Below, piece by piece: positions 50,752-58,391 of a DNA stretch of 64,000 nucleotides (within the stretch, counting starts at the first letter, position 1; the number at the start of each line of letters is the position of its first letter). This stretch comes from JASHPR01 sp963749145 (GTDB taxonomy: Bacteria > Actinomycetota > Actinomycetes > Streptosporangiales > Streptosporangiaceae). The stretch covers positions 62,001-126,000 of the forward strand of contig CAVVLN010000004.1 of NCBI GenBank assembly GCA_963749145.1, read 5' to 3'. The position numbers and the translations under genes are program-made. The notes below the pieces were generated by a model. It saw only the letters and a program-made list of their open reading frames with translations. It had not been told where the DNA came from and searched no databases.

Positions 50752-51751
50752 ATGCCGTCGTCCCGAGCGTGGCGATCATCACGGCCTTGATCGTCGGCAT
50801 CCGGTTCGCCGCCTGGTCGAACACCACCGACTGCGGCGACTCGAACACCTCGTCGGTGACCTCCAGCGCGTCCAGGCCGCGCCGCTCGTAGATCTGCCGC
50901 CCGACCTCGGTCTCGCGGTTGTGCAGGGCGGGCAGGCAGTGCATGAACTTCACCCGCGGGTTGCCGGTGGCCGCCATGACCCCCGCGTTCACCTGGTAGG
51001 GGAGAAGCTGGTCGATGCGCTTGTCCCACTCGCCCGCCGGCTCGCCCATGGACAGCCAGACGTCGGTGTAGAGGAAATCCGCCTGCGCGACCCCGGCGCT
51101 GACGTCGTCGGTGACGGTCAGCCGCGCGCCGGAGCTCTCGGCCAGCCGGGCCGCGGCGTCCTGTACCGGCCCGGACGGCTGGACTTGGCCGGCGGCGCAG
51201 ATCCGGACGTCCATGCCGAGCAGGGCCCCGGTCACCAGCAGCGAGTTCGCCGTGTTGTTCCGGCCGTCGCCCAGGTAGCAGAACGACACCTCGCGCAGCG
51301 GCTTGGCCGCGTGGTCGCGCATGGTCAGGATGTCGGCCAGCATCTGGGTCGGGTGCCAGGCGTCGGTGAGGCCGTTCCACACCGGGACCCCGGCGCAGGC
51401 GCCCAGGATCTCCACCGACTCCTGGGAGGACCCCCGGTACTCGATGCCGTCGAACATCCGCCCCAGCACCCGCGCGGTGTCCTTCACCGACTCCTTGTAG
51501 CCGAGCTGGGACTCGCCCGGCCCGATGTAGGTGACGTGCGCGCCCTCGTCGTGCGCGGCGACCTCGAAGGCGGAGCGGGTCCGGGTGGAGGCCTTCTCGA
51601 AGATCAGCGCGATGTTCCGGCCGGCCAGGCGCCGCGGCCGGCCGCCCAGCCGCTTGTCCGTCCGGACCCGGTCGCCGAGGTCGACCAGGTACAGGAACTC
51701 CTCGGCGGTGAAGTCGATCTCTTTCAGCAGGCTGCGTCCGTGCAGGTCCAT
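50750..51751 (-). CDS. arcB: Ornithine carbamoyltransferase
   Basis: A 333-residue enzyme. FEKASTRTRSAFEVAAHD (about 53-70) has the S-T-R-T-R carbamoyl-phosphate loop, VWNGLTDAWHPTQMLADILT (about 125) the HPxQ motif, DVWLSMGEPAGEWDKRIDQL (about 229) the substrate loop, and KFMHCLPALHNRETEVG (about 265) the HCLPA motif with the ornithine-side Cys. Its place directly after arginine deiminase indicates the catabolic direction: citrulline plus phosphate to ornithine and carbamoyl phosphate. A strong palindrome at 51795-51826 separates the two genes. No carbamate kinase gene is seen in the window. Confidence 0.94.
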   Translation of the reverse strand: MDLHGRSLLKEIDFTAEEFLYLVDLGDRVRTDKRLGGRPRRLAGRNIALIFEKASTRTRSAFEVAAHDEGAHVTYIGPGESQLGYKESVKDTARVLGRMFDGIEYRGSSQESVEILGACAGVPVWNGLTDAWHPTQMLADILTMRDHAAKPLREVSFCYLGDGRNNTANSLLVTGALLGMDVRICAAGQVQPSGPVQDAAARLAESSGARLTVTDDVSAGVAQADFLYTDVWLSMGEPAGEWDKRIDQLLPYQVNAGVMAATGNPRVKFMHCLPALHNRETEVGRQIYERRGLDALEVTDEVFESPQSVVFDQAANRMPTIKAVMIATLGTTA

Positions 51752-51794
51752 CGGATGTTCTCCTAACCGGGCTGAGGGTAGCGCTCCGCCAGCG

Positions 51795-51826
51795 CCGCCG
51801 CGGGGTCCCGCGGGACCCCGCGGCGG
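51795..51826. terminator. 32-bp perfect palindrome between arcA and arcB
   Basis: CCGCCGCGGGGTCCCG (51795-51810) is followed at once by its exact complement CGGGACCCCGCGGCGG (51811-51826). With no built-in loop it would fold into a very stable hairpin in the arc transcript, 31 bases after the arcA stop. It could end part of the message or protect the 3' end of the upstream part. Confidence 0.75.
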
Positions 51827-51856
51827 GCCTGACTCGCGCGCCGCGGAGGGATCAGT

Positions 51857-53077
51857 TCAGACGGCGTCGCGTTCTATCGGGCAGGTCATGCAGCGCGGGC
51901 CACCCCGGCCGCGGCCGAGTTCCTCGCCGGGCACGGTGATCACCTCGATGCCGTGCTTGCGCAGCATGGTGTTGGTGGCGACGTTGCGCTCGTAGCCCAC
52001 GATCACGCCTGGCGCCAGCGCCAGGTAGTTGTTCCCGTCATCCCACTGCTCCCGCTGCGCGGCCCGGATGTCCTGGTCCGTGGTGAGCACGGTCACCTCG
52101 GCGACGTCCAGCGCCGCGGCGAGAGTGTCCCACAGGCTGCGGTTGCGGGTGACGCGGAGCTCGCCCGCTTCCTCGCCCGTGGTGACCGTCCAGGACCGCA
52201 GCTGCCGGTCGAGATACGGGTAGAAGACGAACACGTCCCGGTCGATCATGGTCGTGACCGTGTCGAGATGCATCATCGCGTGCGACTGCGGCAGCTCGAC
52301 CGCGATCACCGTGCTGGCCTGGCCGCTGTCGAAGAACGCCCGGGCCAGGATCTCCACCGCCATGGGGGTGGTCCGCTCCCCCATGCCGATCAGCACCGTG
52401 CCGTGCCCGATGACGTGCACATCGCCGCCTTCCACGGTGGCCGGGAGGTGCACGGCGTCGTCGTCGCCGTAGTAGGTGACGAAGCCGGCCCCGGCGAACC
52501 GGGGGTGGTACCGGTAGATGGCCCGGATGTGCAGGGTCTCGCGCTGGCGGGCGGGCTTGGCCATCGGGTTGACCGAGACCCCGCCGTAGACCCAGCAGGA
52601 GTTGTCCCGGGGGAACAGGTGATTGGGCAGCGGCGGCAGCACGAAGTCGTCGGCCCGCAGCATGTCCCACTTCAGGCTGTGCGCCCGCAGCGGCTGCAGG
52701 TCGGCCTTGAGCACCCCGCCGACCAGGTACTCGGCCAGGCTGGCGCCGTCCAGGTCGGCCGCGAGCCGCCGGAACGGCCGCACCAGCTCCGGGCCGAGGA
52801 ACTCGGGCGTGCACACCCGGTCCAGGACGAAGTCCCGGCCCTCGGGCTGCTCGAGCGTCTCGGCCAGCAGCTGGCCGAAGTAGTGCACGGTGACGCCGCG
52901 GTCGCGCAGGACCTCGGCGAACACATCGTGCTCCTCCTTGGCCCGCCGGGCCCACAGCACGTCGTCGAACAGCAGCCCGCCGATGTTCTGCGGGGTCAGC
53001 CGGGACAGCTCCAGGCCCGGCCGATGCAGGATGACCTGCCGGAGCTGTCCCACCTCGGATGCGACGTTGAAGGTCAT
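51857..53077 (-). CDS. arcA: Arginine deiminase
   Basis: A 406-residue cytoplasmic enzyme hydrolysing arginine to citrulline and ammonia. It starts EVGQLRQVILHRPGLELSRL (about 7-26). FPRDNSCWVYGGVSVNPM (about 154) binds the guanidinium group, VEGGDVHVIGHGTVLIGMGE (about 216) and HAMMHLDTVTTMIDRDVFV (about 267) hold the catalytic Glu and His, and GRGRGGPRCMTCPIERD (C-terminus) the nucleophilic Cys. All residues of the Cys-His-Glu/Asp machinery are present. ATG at 53077 overlaps the antiporter stop by four bases. Confidence 0.96.
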   Translation of the reverse strand: MTFNVASEVGQLRQVILHRPGLELSRLTPQNIGGLLFDDVLWARRAKEEHDVFAEVLRDRGVTVHYFGQLLAETLEQPEGRDFVLDRVCTPEFLGPELVRPFRRLAADLDGASLAEYLVGGVLKADLQPLRAHSLKWDMLRADDFVLPPLPNHLFPRDNSCWVYGGVSVNPMAKPARQRETLHIRAIYRYHPRFAGAGFVTYYGDDDAVHLPATVEGGDVHVIGHGTVLIGMGERTTPMAVEILARAFFDSGQASTVIAVELPQSHAMMHLDTVTTMIDRDVFVFYPYLDRQLRSWTVTTGEEAGELRVTRNRSLWDTLAAALDVAEVTVLTTDQDIRAAQREQWDDGNNYLALAPGVIVGYERNVATNTMLRKHGIEVITVPGEELGRGRGGPRCMTCPIERDAV

Positions 53078-54540
53078 CGCCGGGCCTCCCGGTCATCGCC
53101 GCCGAGCCGCGGCTGCGGCACACCGGCGCCGTCCAGCGCCGCGGCCTGGCCGGGGCGCCTGCGGGCGTTCAGGAAGGCGTACAGGATGACGCCGACCAGC
53201 ACGACCACCATGGCCTGGTACACGGCCGAGTAGCCGGCCGCGAAGGTGACCCACAGCGAGAACAGCACGGCCGCCCCGCTGATCGTCAGGTCCCGGGCCA
53301 GCAGCCAGCCCTGCACCCGGCGCCGCCGGGACACCAGGTAGGTCAGCTGGGCGCAGGCCGAGAACAGATACGGGATGGCCACGGTCACCACGGCCAGGTC
53401 GACCAGCTCGATGAAGACGGTCAGGCCGGTGCTGCTGGTGTAGCGCCAGAGCATGAGCAGCGAGGGCAGCAGCGCCGCCAGCACGATGCCGAACCAGGCC
53501 GTGTCCTTACGGTCGGTCCACGCGAACGGCCGCGGGAACAGCCCGTCGTTGGCCGCGGCCCGGGACACCTCGGTGGTGACCAGGGTCCAGCCGTTCAGCG
53601 CCCCGATGCCGGACACCACGGCGACTCCCGCCATGAGCTTCCCGGCCCAGCTGACGCCGCTGAACATCGCGTTGAACGCGTTGACGAACGGCGCGGGCGA
53701 GCTGACCAGCGTGTGGTGCGAGACCAGGCCCATCACCGCCGCCGAGACCAGCAGGTAGAGGATGGCGCTGGCCCCGGTGCCCACCAGGGACGCGCGGCCG
53801 ACGTTGCGGCGCGGGTCCTTGACCCGCTTGGCGGTGATGGCGGCGACCTCCACGCCGATGAACGAGAACAGGGCCACGCCCGCCGCGATACCGATCGCGC
53901 TGTACAGGCTGCCGCCCGAGGCGTTGAACGCCCCGAAGTTGCCCTTGGAGACGAAGAACCAGCCCACGATGCCCACGAACAGCAGCGGGACGAACTTGAG
54001 CACGACGGTCACGTTCTGGAACCAGGCCATCTGCCGGACGCCGGCCAGGTTGACCACGGCCGGGATCCACAGGCCGAGCAGGGCGATGCCCCAGCTGGTC
54101 ATCGCGGACGGGTGGTTGATGGAGAACAGGGCCTCCACGTAGAAGACCCAGGACGCCACGATGGCCGCGTTGCCGGCCCAGCACTGGACCCAGTAGCACC
54201 AGCCGGTGAGATAGCCGGCGAAGTCGCCGAACTCGTGCCGGGCGTAGGCGTACAGCCCGCCGTCGGAGTTGGGCACTCGCCTGGTGAGCTGGCCGAACAG
54301 CACCGCCAGCAGCATCGCGCCGACCGCGATGACGGCCAGCACGATCAGCGAGCTGGTGCCGGCCCCGGCCAGAACGGCCGGCATCGTGAAAACCCCGGTG
54401 CCGATGATGCTGCCGATGACCAGGCCGGTCGCTGAGGTGAGCCCCAGCGTTCGGGCCTTCTGGTCATTGCGCGGCGACATCGGCTCGGGGGACCCCGGAT
54501 GCACCCCGTGTAGGTAGCGGGTGCCGATATGGACGGACAT
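53074..54540 (-). CDS. APC-family amino acid antiporter, probable arginine/ornithine exchanger
   Basis: A 488-residue, roughly twelve-helix transporter. The first helix contains GLVIGSIIGTGVFTMPAVLA (about 38-57), the GxIIGTGIF unwound substrate-binding motif of basic amino acid exchangers. GVEVAAITAKRVKDPRRNVG (about 225) is the second conserved region. Its coupling to arcA (ATGA overlap) identifies it as the operon's arginine/ornithine exchanger, ArcD-like in role. The start at 54540 is an ATG; the stretch upstream holds inverted repeats and presumably the operon promoter. Confidence 0.9.
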   Translation of the reverse strand: MSVHIGTRYLHGVHPGSPEPMSPRNDQKARTLGLTSATGLVIGSIIGTGVFTMPAVLAGAGTSSLIVLAVIAVGAMLLAVLFGQLTRRVPNSDGGLYAYARHEFGDFAGYLTGWCYWVQCWAGNAAIVASWVFYVEALFSINHPSAMTSWGIALLGLWIPAVVNLAGVRQMAWFQNVTVVLKFVPLLFVGIVGWFFVSKGNFGAFNASGGSLYSAIGIAAGVALFSFIGVEVAAITAKRVKDPRRNVGRASLVGTGASAILYLLVSAAVMGLVSHHTLVSSPAPFVNAFNAMFSGVSWAGKLMAGVAVVSGIGALNGWTLVTTEVSRAAANDGLFPRPFAWTDRKDTAWFGIVLAALLPSLLMLWRYTSSTGLTVFIELVDLAVVTVAIPYLFSACAQLTYLVSRRRRVQGWLLARDLTISGAAVLFSLWVTFAAGYSAVYQAMVVVLVGVILYAFLNARRRPGQAAALDGAGVPQPRLGGDDREARR

Positions 54541-54560
54541 ATGAACCTCCCACCCTGCGT

Positions 54561-54632
54561 CGCCAGGTTCAGCGCGCCATCGAGCTGACCTGGCGTGATA
54601 ACCGATTCAGTCATACGATTCGGCGCGCTGAA
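54561..54632 (-). promoter_or_regulatory. Nested inverted repeats upstream of the arginine deiminase operon
   Basis: TTCAGCGCGCC (54568-54578) and its complement GGCGCGCTGAA (54622-54632) stand 43 bases apart. Inside and overlapping is CGCCAGGT (54561-54568) with ACCTGGCG (54588-54595). They lie 20-90 bases upstream of the antiporter start and are candidate operators for an arginine- or oxygen-responsive regulator. The regulator is not identified. Confidence 0.45.
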
Positions 54633-54800
54633 GATCACAGAGACCTTGGTCCCCGAGGCAGCCGGCCAAGGTCATCACCGGGCGAGGCGGGGCAGGCGGG
54701 ACGACACAGGTCAGACAGGACGACACAGGTCAGACAGGACGGCACAGGTCAGGCGGGGGGCTCAGAACGGGCGGGGGCGGAATCTGCCCGGGCCGGGGCG
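54633..54800. repeat. Short inverted repeat and 19-bp tandem repeat in the arc/hesB gap
   Basis: GACCTTGG and CCAAGGTC (about 54640-54671) form an eight-base inverted repeat. Two full copies and one partial copy of ACAGGTCAGACAGGACGAC follow at 54706-54753. No coding sequence is recognised in this stretch. Confidence 0.7.
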
Positions 54801-54839
54801 AGCCCGCCGCGGACAGGGGTGGGTTGTCCGCGGCGGGCT
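54801..54839 (-). terminator. 15-bp perfect stem-loop
   Basis: AGCCCGCCGCGGACA (54801-54815) pairs exactly with TGTCCGCGGCGGGCT (54825-54839) around a nine-base loop. It lies 14 bases past the end of the HesB-like gene on the minus strand and is a clear terminator candidate. Confidence 0.8.
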
Positions 54840-54852
54840 CTCCGGTTGGGAC

Positions 54853-55137
54853 TTACGCGGTCTGGTGGCCGAGCATGAACGACGCGCGGCCCTGCTCGTC
54901 GAGCTGAGCGTCGAGCTCGCGGTCCTCGACGATGGGAGCCGCGTCGCGCTCAACGAACACGCGGGCGCCATCGTCCTCGATCACGGCGTCATCCGGGTGC
55001 GGGCTCTCCAGCGACAGGGCCAGCGTGCCCGCCTCGCTGTCCTGCAGGGACATGCGCAGGCCCGTGTCAGCCGGGATACCCGGCTGAGAGGTCAGGGTGC
55101 GGATCGTCTCCGCGGCCCGATCGGTTAGCGTCAGCAA
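54853..55137 (-). CDS. HesB/IscA-fold protein lacking the conserved cysteines
   Basis: A 94-residue protein beginning MLTLTDRAAETIRTLTSQPG, with DTGLRMSLQDSEAGTLALSL and DAVIEDDGARVFVERDAAPI, which is the HesB/IscA beta fold common in actinomycetes. No Cys is present, so it cannot hold a cluster the way A-type carriers do. The start is a TTG at 55137 with GAGG seven bases upstream. It is acidic and ends SFMLGHQTA. A perfect hairpin terminator follows. The role is unknown despite database-style names as an Fe-S assembly protein. Confidence 0.75.
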   Translation of the reverse strand: MLTLTDRAAETIRTLTSQPGIPADTGLRMSLQDSEAGTLALSLESPHPDDAVIEDDGARVFVERDAAPIVEDRELDAQLDEQGRASFMLGHQTA

Positions 55138-55249
55138 GTCAGCACCTCACTCAGTTAGGCGTTGGGCTAGAAGGTTGTTGACCCTGCCCGTCCTGCCCCG
55201 GCTCAAACCGGCTCGGCGGTTTCGGCGGCGAGGAAGTGCGGCGAGGAAG

Positions 55250-56264
55250 TCAGGCGCGGGGGTCCACGTGGACCTTGGGCCCGGGGCCTGAGCCGGGCGG
55301 CCGCCAGCCGGCCAGCACCTCGCCCACCTCGGCCAGGCCCACGGTCGCCGCGACCAGCGGGCGCGGGTCTACCGACCCGGCCGCGTACCGCTCGATCGCG
55401 GGCTCCAGGCCGGCCGAGGCGCCGAGGAGGCCCACGGCGGTGACGTCCCTGAGCACCAGCGCCCGGGTGTCGATGACGCTCGGCCAGGCCGGCCACGCCG
55501 ATGTAAACGACCCGCCCGCCCGGCTCGACCAGGTCCAGCGCCAACGCCGGGACATCGGGCGAGGTCGAGGCGTCGACGATCGCGTCGAAGCCCAGCCGGG
55601 GCAGGTCCGACGCCATCCACGCACCGTGCACGCCGAGCGTGCGGGCGAACTGCAGCGAGGGCTCGGACACGCCGACGACGTGCACCTCCGCGCCGTCGGC
55701 CAGCGCGAACAGCGCGACCAGCAGGCCGATGGTGCCGGGGCCGAGGACCAGGACCCGCTGGCCCGGCGCCAGCCCGGCGCCCCACAGGCAGCGCAGCGCG
55801 CTGCCGCCCGGCTCGACCAGCGCCCCCGCCACCTCGTCCACCGCGTCCGGCAGCGAGCGCAGCGCGGTGACCGGCACGGCCATCCGCTCGGCCAGCGCGC
55901 CGGGGAAGCCGCCGCGAATGCCGACCTCGTAGCGGCTCTCGCAGACGTGCGCCCGGCCACCCCGGCAGCGCTCGCACCGGCCGCAGCCCAGCATGGTGTC
56001 CCCGGTAACCCGCCGTCCCAGCCAGTCCTGGCCCACGCCGTCCCCGGCCGCGCGGACGGTTCCGCACCACTCGTGCCCGAGGCGCATCGGGTACCGGGCG
56101 TGGCCCTGGTGCAGGTAGGCCATCTCGCCGGTGAAGAACTCGACGTCGGTGCCGCAGACCCCGACCCGGTCGATGTCGACCACCACCTGCCCCGGGGACG
56201 GCTGCGGCTCCTCGACCTCGGCGACCTCGGACCGGCGCGGGCCGGTCACGACGAATGCCCTCAT
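55250..56264 (-). pseudogene. Zinc-dependent medium-chain dehydrogenase (threonine/sorbitol dehydrogenase-like) with one frame break
   Basis: ATG at 56264 begins MRAFVVTGPRRSEVAEVEEP. GVCGTDVEFFTGEM (about 37) has the catalytic-zinc Cys, RLGHEWCGTV (about 64) the His/Glu, and LGCGRCERCRGGRAHVCESR (about 95) the structural-zinc cysteines. RVLVLGPGTIGLLVALFALA (about 170) is the Rossmann loop. At about 55481 one extra base breaks the frame; the other frame continues SVIDTRALVLRDVTAVGLLG and AGWRPPGSGPGPKVHVDPRA to a TGA at 55250. Every expected part is present, so the break is recent or a read error. It is divergent from the IlvD-type dehydratase gene and likely works with it on a sugar. Confidence 0.82.
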
Positions 56265-56275
56265 GCCCGGGGCTC

Positions 56276-56396
56276 TCTCGTCCCGGCGGCCCAGCGCGGT
56301 CTCGTCGCGGCGGCCCGGCGCGGTCTCGTCGCGGCGGCCCGGCGCGGTCTCGTCCCGGCGGCCCGGCGCCGTCTCGTCCCGGCGGCCCGGCACCGG
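56276..56396. repeat. 24-bp tandem repeat, five copies
   Basis: Five 24-base units, each containing CGGCGGCCCGGCGCGG preceded by TCTCGTC(C/G), lie immediately upstream of the dehydrogenase start and between it and the dehydratase gene. Copies differ at one to three positions. The array occupies the place where both divergent promoters should be. Confidence 0.9.
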
Positions 56397-56428
56397 TCAC
56401 GAGTAATAAGTTGTGGGGACATTTCAAG

Positions 56429-58180
56429 ATGCTACCGACGGGGCCGGAGGGCGGGCGAGCGCCGATGCCAGGGCAGCGCAGCGCACAGTGGTACGCGGGA
56501 AACGACCGGAATGCCTACATTCACCGCGCGTGGATGCGGCGCGGGCTGCCGGCCCACGCCTTCGACGGGCGGCCGCACATCGCGATCGCGAACCCCGCCT
56601 CCGACCTGGCCCCGTGCAACCTGCACCTGGACCAGGTCGCGGCGAGCGTCAAGCAGGGCATCTGGGAGGCGGGCGGGGTGCCGATGAACCTGCCGGTGGT
56701 GTCGCTCGGCGAGACGCTGGTCCGGCCCACCGCGATGCTGTGGCGGAACATGGCCGCGATGGCGACCGAGGAGATGCTGCGGGCCAACCCCGTCGACGGG
56801 GTGGTGCTGCTCGGGGGGTGCGACAAGACGATCCCGTCCCTGCTGATGGCCGCGGCCTCGGTCGACCTGCCCGCGGTCGTGGTCCCCGGCGGCCCAATGC
56901 TGACCGGGACCTTCCGCGGCACGGCGCTGGGCTGCGGTACGGACGTCTGGAAGCTCAGCGAGGAGGTCCGCGGCGGGAACCTGTCCGAGCGGGACTTCCT
57001 GGAGTCCGAGTCCTCGATGATCCGCAGCCAGGGGCACTGCAACACGATGGGCACGGCCTCGACCATGGCGTGCATGGCCGAGGCGCTCGGCACCACGATC
57101 CCGGGTATCGCCGGGACGCCCGCGCCGGACAGCCGGCTGCTCGAGACCGCGCACGCCAGCGGCCGGCTGGCGGTGGCCATGGTCGAGCAGGGGCTGCGGC
57201 CGAGCGTTCAGCTCAGCCGGGCCAGTTTCCGCAACGCGATCGTCGCCCTGGCGGCCATCGGCGGATCCACGAACGCGGTCGTGCACCTCCTGGCGATCGC
57301 CGGCCGGCTCGGCATCGACCTGTCGCTGGATGACTTCGACGCGGTCGGGGCGGGCGTGCCGCTGCTGGTGGACCTGCAGCCGGCCGGGCGGCACCTGATG
57401 GAGGACTTCCACCGGGCCGGCGGCCTGCTCGCCGTGCTGCGGGAGGTGCGCGACCTGCTCGACCCGGCCGCGCTCACGGTGACCAGCCGGCCGCTGGCCG
57501 AGTACCTGGCCGGCGCGCGGATCTGGGACGAGACCGTCATCCGGCCGCGCCGCGACCCGCTGCAGGCCGACGCGGGCATCGCCGTGCTGCGCGGGAACCT
57601 CGCCCCGGACGGCGCGGTGATCAAGCCGGCCGCCGCCTCCCCCGCGCTGCTGCGCCACCGCGGCCCGGCGGTCGTGTTCGACAGCATCGAGGACTTCCAC
57701 CACCGCATCGACGATCCCGGCCTCGACGTGGACGCCGATTCGGTGCTGGTGCTGCGCGGCTGCGGGCCCAAGGGCTACCCGGGCATGCCCGAGGTGGCCA
57801 ACCTGCCGCTGCCGCCCCGGCTGCTCGAGCGCGGGGTGCGGGACATGGTGCGCATCTGTGACGGCCGGATGAGCGGGACCGCCTACGGCACCGTGGTCCT
57901 GCACGTCGCGCCCGAGGCGGCCGCCGGGGGGCCGCTGGGCCTGATCCGGACCGGCGACATCATCGAGCTCGACGTCGCGGCGCGGCGCCTGGACGTGGCC
58001 GTGGACCCGGAGGACCTGCGGCGCCGGGAGCCGCCCGCCGCCGCCGTGGCCGGCTACGCCGCCCCGGCCCGCGGCTGGGAGCGCCTGTACGTGGACCACG
58101 TGCTGCAGGCTGACCGGGGCGCGGACCTCGACTTCCTGATCGGGGCCACCGGCCACGAGGTGTCCCGCGACTCGCACTGA
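56429..58180 (+). CDS. IlvD/Edd-family dehydratase (probable sugar-acid dehydratase)
   Basis: A 583-residue Fe-S dehydratase. The cluster cysteines are visible in NPASDLAPCNLHLDQV (about 51), LLGGCDKTIPSLLM (about 129) and GHCNTMGTASTMACMAEAL (about 201). GGSTNAVVHLLAIAGRLGI (about 276), CGPKGYPGMPEV (about 450) and VRICDGRMSGTAYGTVVLHV (about 476) are later conserved blocks. The Asn/His arrangement and the neighbouring zinc dehydrogenase favour an aldonate (arabinonate, xylonate or similar) dehydratase over dihydroxyacid dehydratase. ATG at 56429 or 56465 could be the start; neither has an ideal ribosome site. Confidence 0.88.
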   Translation: MLPTGPEGGRAPMPGQRSAQWYAGNDRNAYIHRAWMRRGLPAHAFDGRPHIAIANPASDLAPCNLHLDQVAASVKQGIWEAGGVPMNLPVVSLGETLVRPTAMLWRNMAAMATEEMLRANPVDGVVLLGGCDKTIPSLLMAAASVDLPAVVVPGGPMLTGTFRGTALGCGTDVWKLSEEVRGGNLSERDFLESESSMIRSQGHCNTMGTASTMACMAEALGTTIPGIAGTPAPDSRLLETAHASGRLAVAMVEQGLRPSVQLSRASFRNAIVALAAIGGSTNAVVHLLAIAGRLGIDLSLDDFDAVGAGVPLLVDLQPAGRHLMEDFHRAGGLLAVLREVRDLLDPAALTVTSRPLAEYLAGARIWDETVIRPRRDPLQADAGIAVLRGNLAPDGAVIKPAAASPALLRHRGPAVVFDSIEDFHHRIDDPGLDVDADSVLVLRGCGPKGYPGMPEVANLPLPPRLLERGVRDMVRICDGRMSGTAYGTVVLHVAPEAAAGGPLGLIRTGDIIELDVAARRLDVAVDPEDLRRREPPAAAVAGYAAPARGWERLYVDHVLQADRGADLDFLIGATGHEVSRDSH

Positions 58181-58192
58181 GCACGGCCTTCC

Positions 58193-58255
58193 CTGACCCG
58201 CCGCCCCGCCCTCCTGACCCGCCGCCCCGCCCTCCTGACCCGCCCGCCCCGGCCT
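58193..58255. repeat. 21-bp tandem repeat, three copies
   Basis: Units at 58193, 58214 and 58235 begin CTGACCCGCCGCCCCGCCCT; the first two are identical and the third diverges at its end. They follow the dehydratase stop by 12 bases. Confidence 0.88.
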
Positions 58256-58304
58256 GTTCCGCCGCCGGACGCGGCCCGTTTCCCGGCCGGACCCCGGCTC
58301 AACC

Positions 58305-58333
58305 CTGACGTTGACGTTAAGGTCCGCTACGAT
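58305..58333 (+). promoter_or_regulatory. Possible promoter and MerR-type site upstream of the MFS gene
   Basis: Two TGACGT copies (58306 and 58312) precede TTAAGGTCC. CTGACG (58305-58310) and TACGAT (58328-58333) are 17 bases apart and could be -35 and -10 elements. MerR regulators bind between such elements, and a merR gene follows the MFS gene. This is a weak call by eye. Confidence 0.3.
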
Positions 58334-58391
58334 CAGCATGGGCACCGGTCGGCGCCCGCGGGCCAGCGATCACAAGCAGGGAGAGTCAGCC

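Noticed and set aside
52038..53123. Second frame over arginine deiminase on the same strand
   Set aside because: It is an out-of-frame Arg/Pro-rich shadow; arginine deiminase motifs lie in the other frame.
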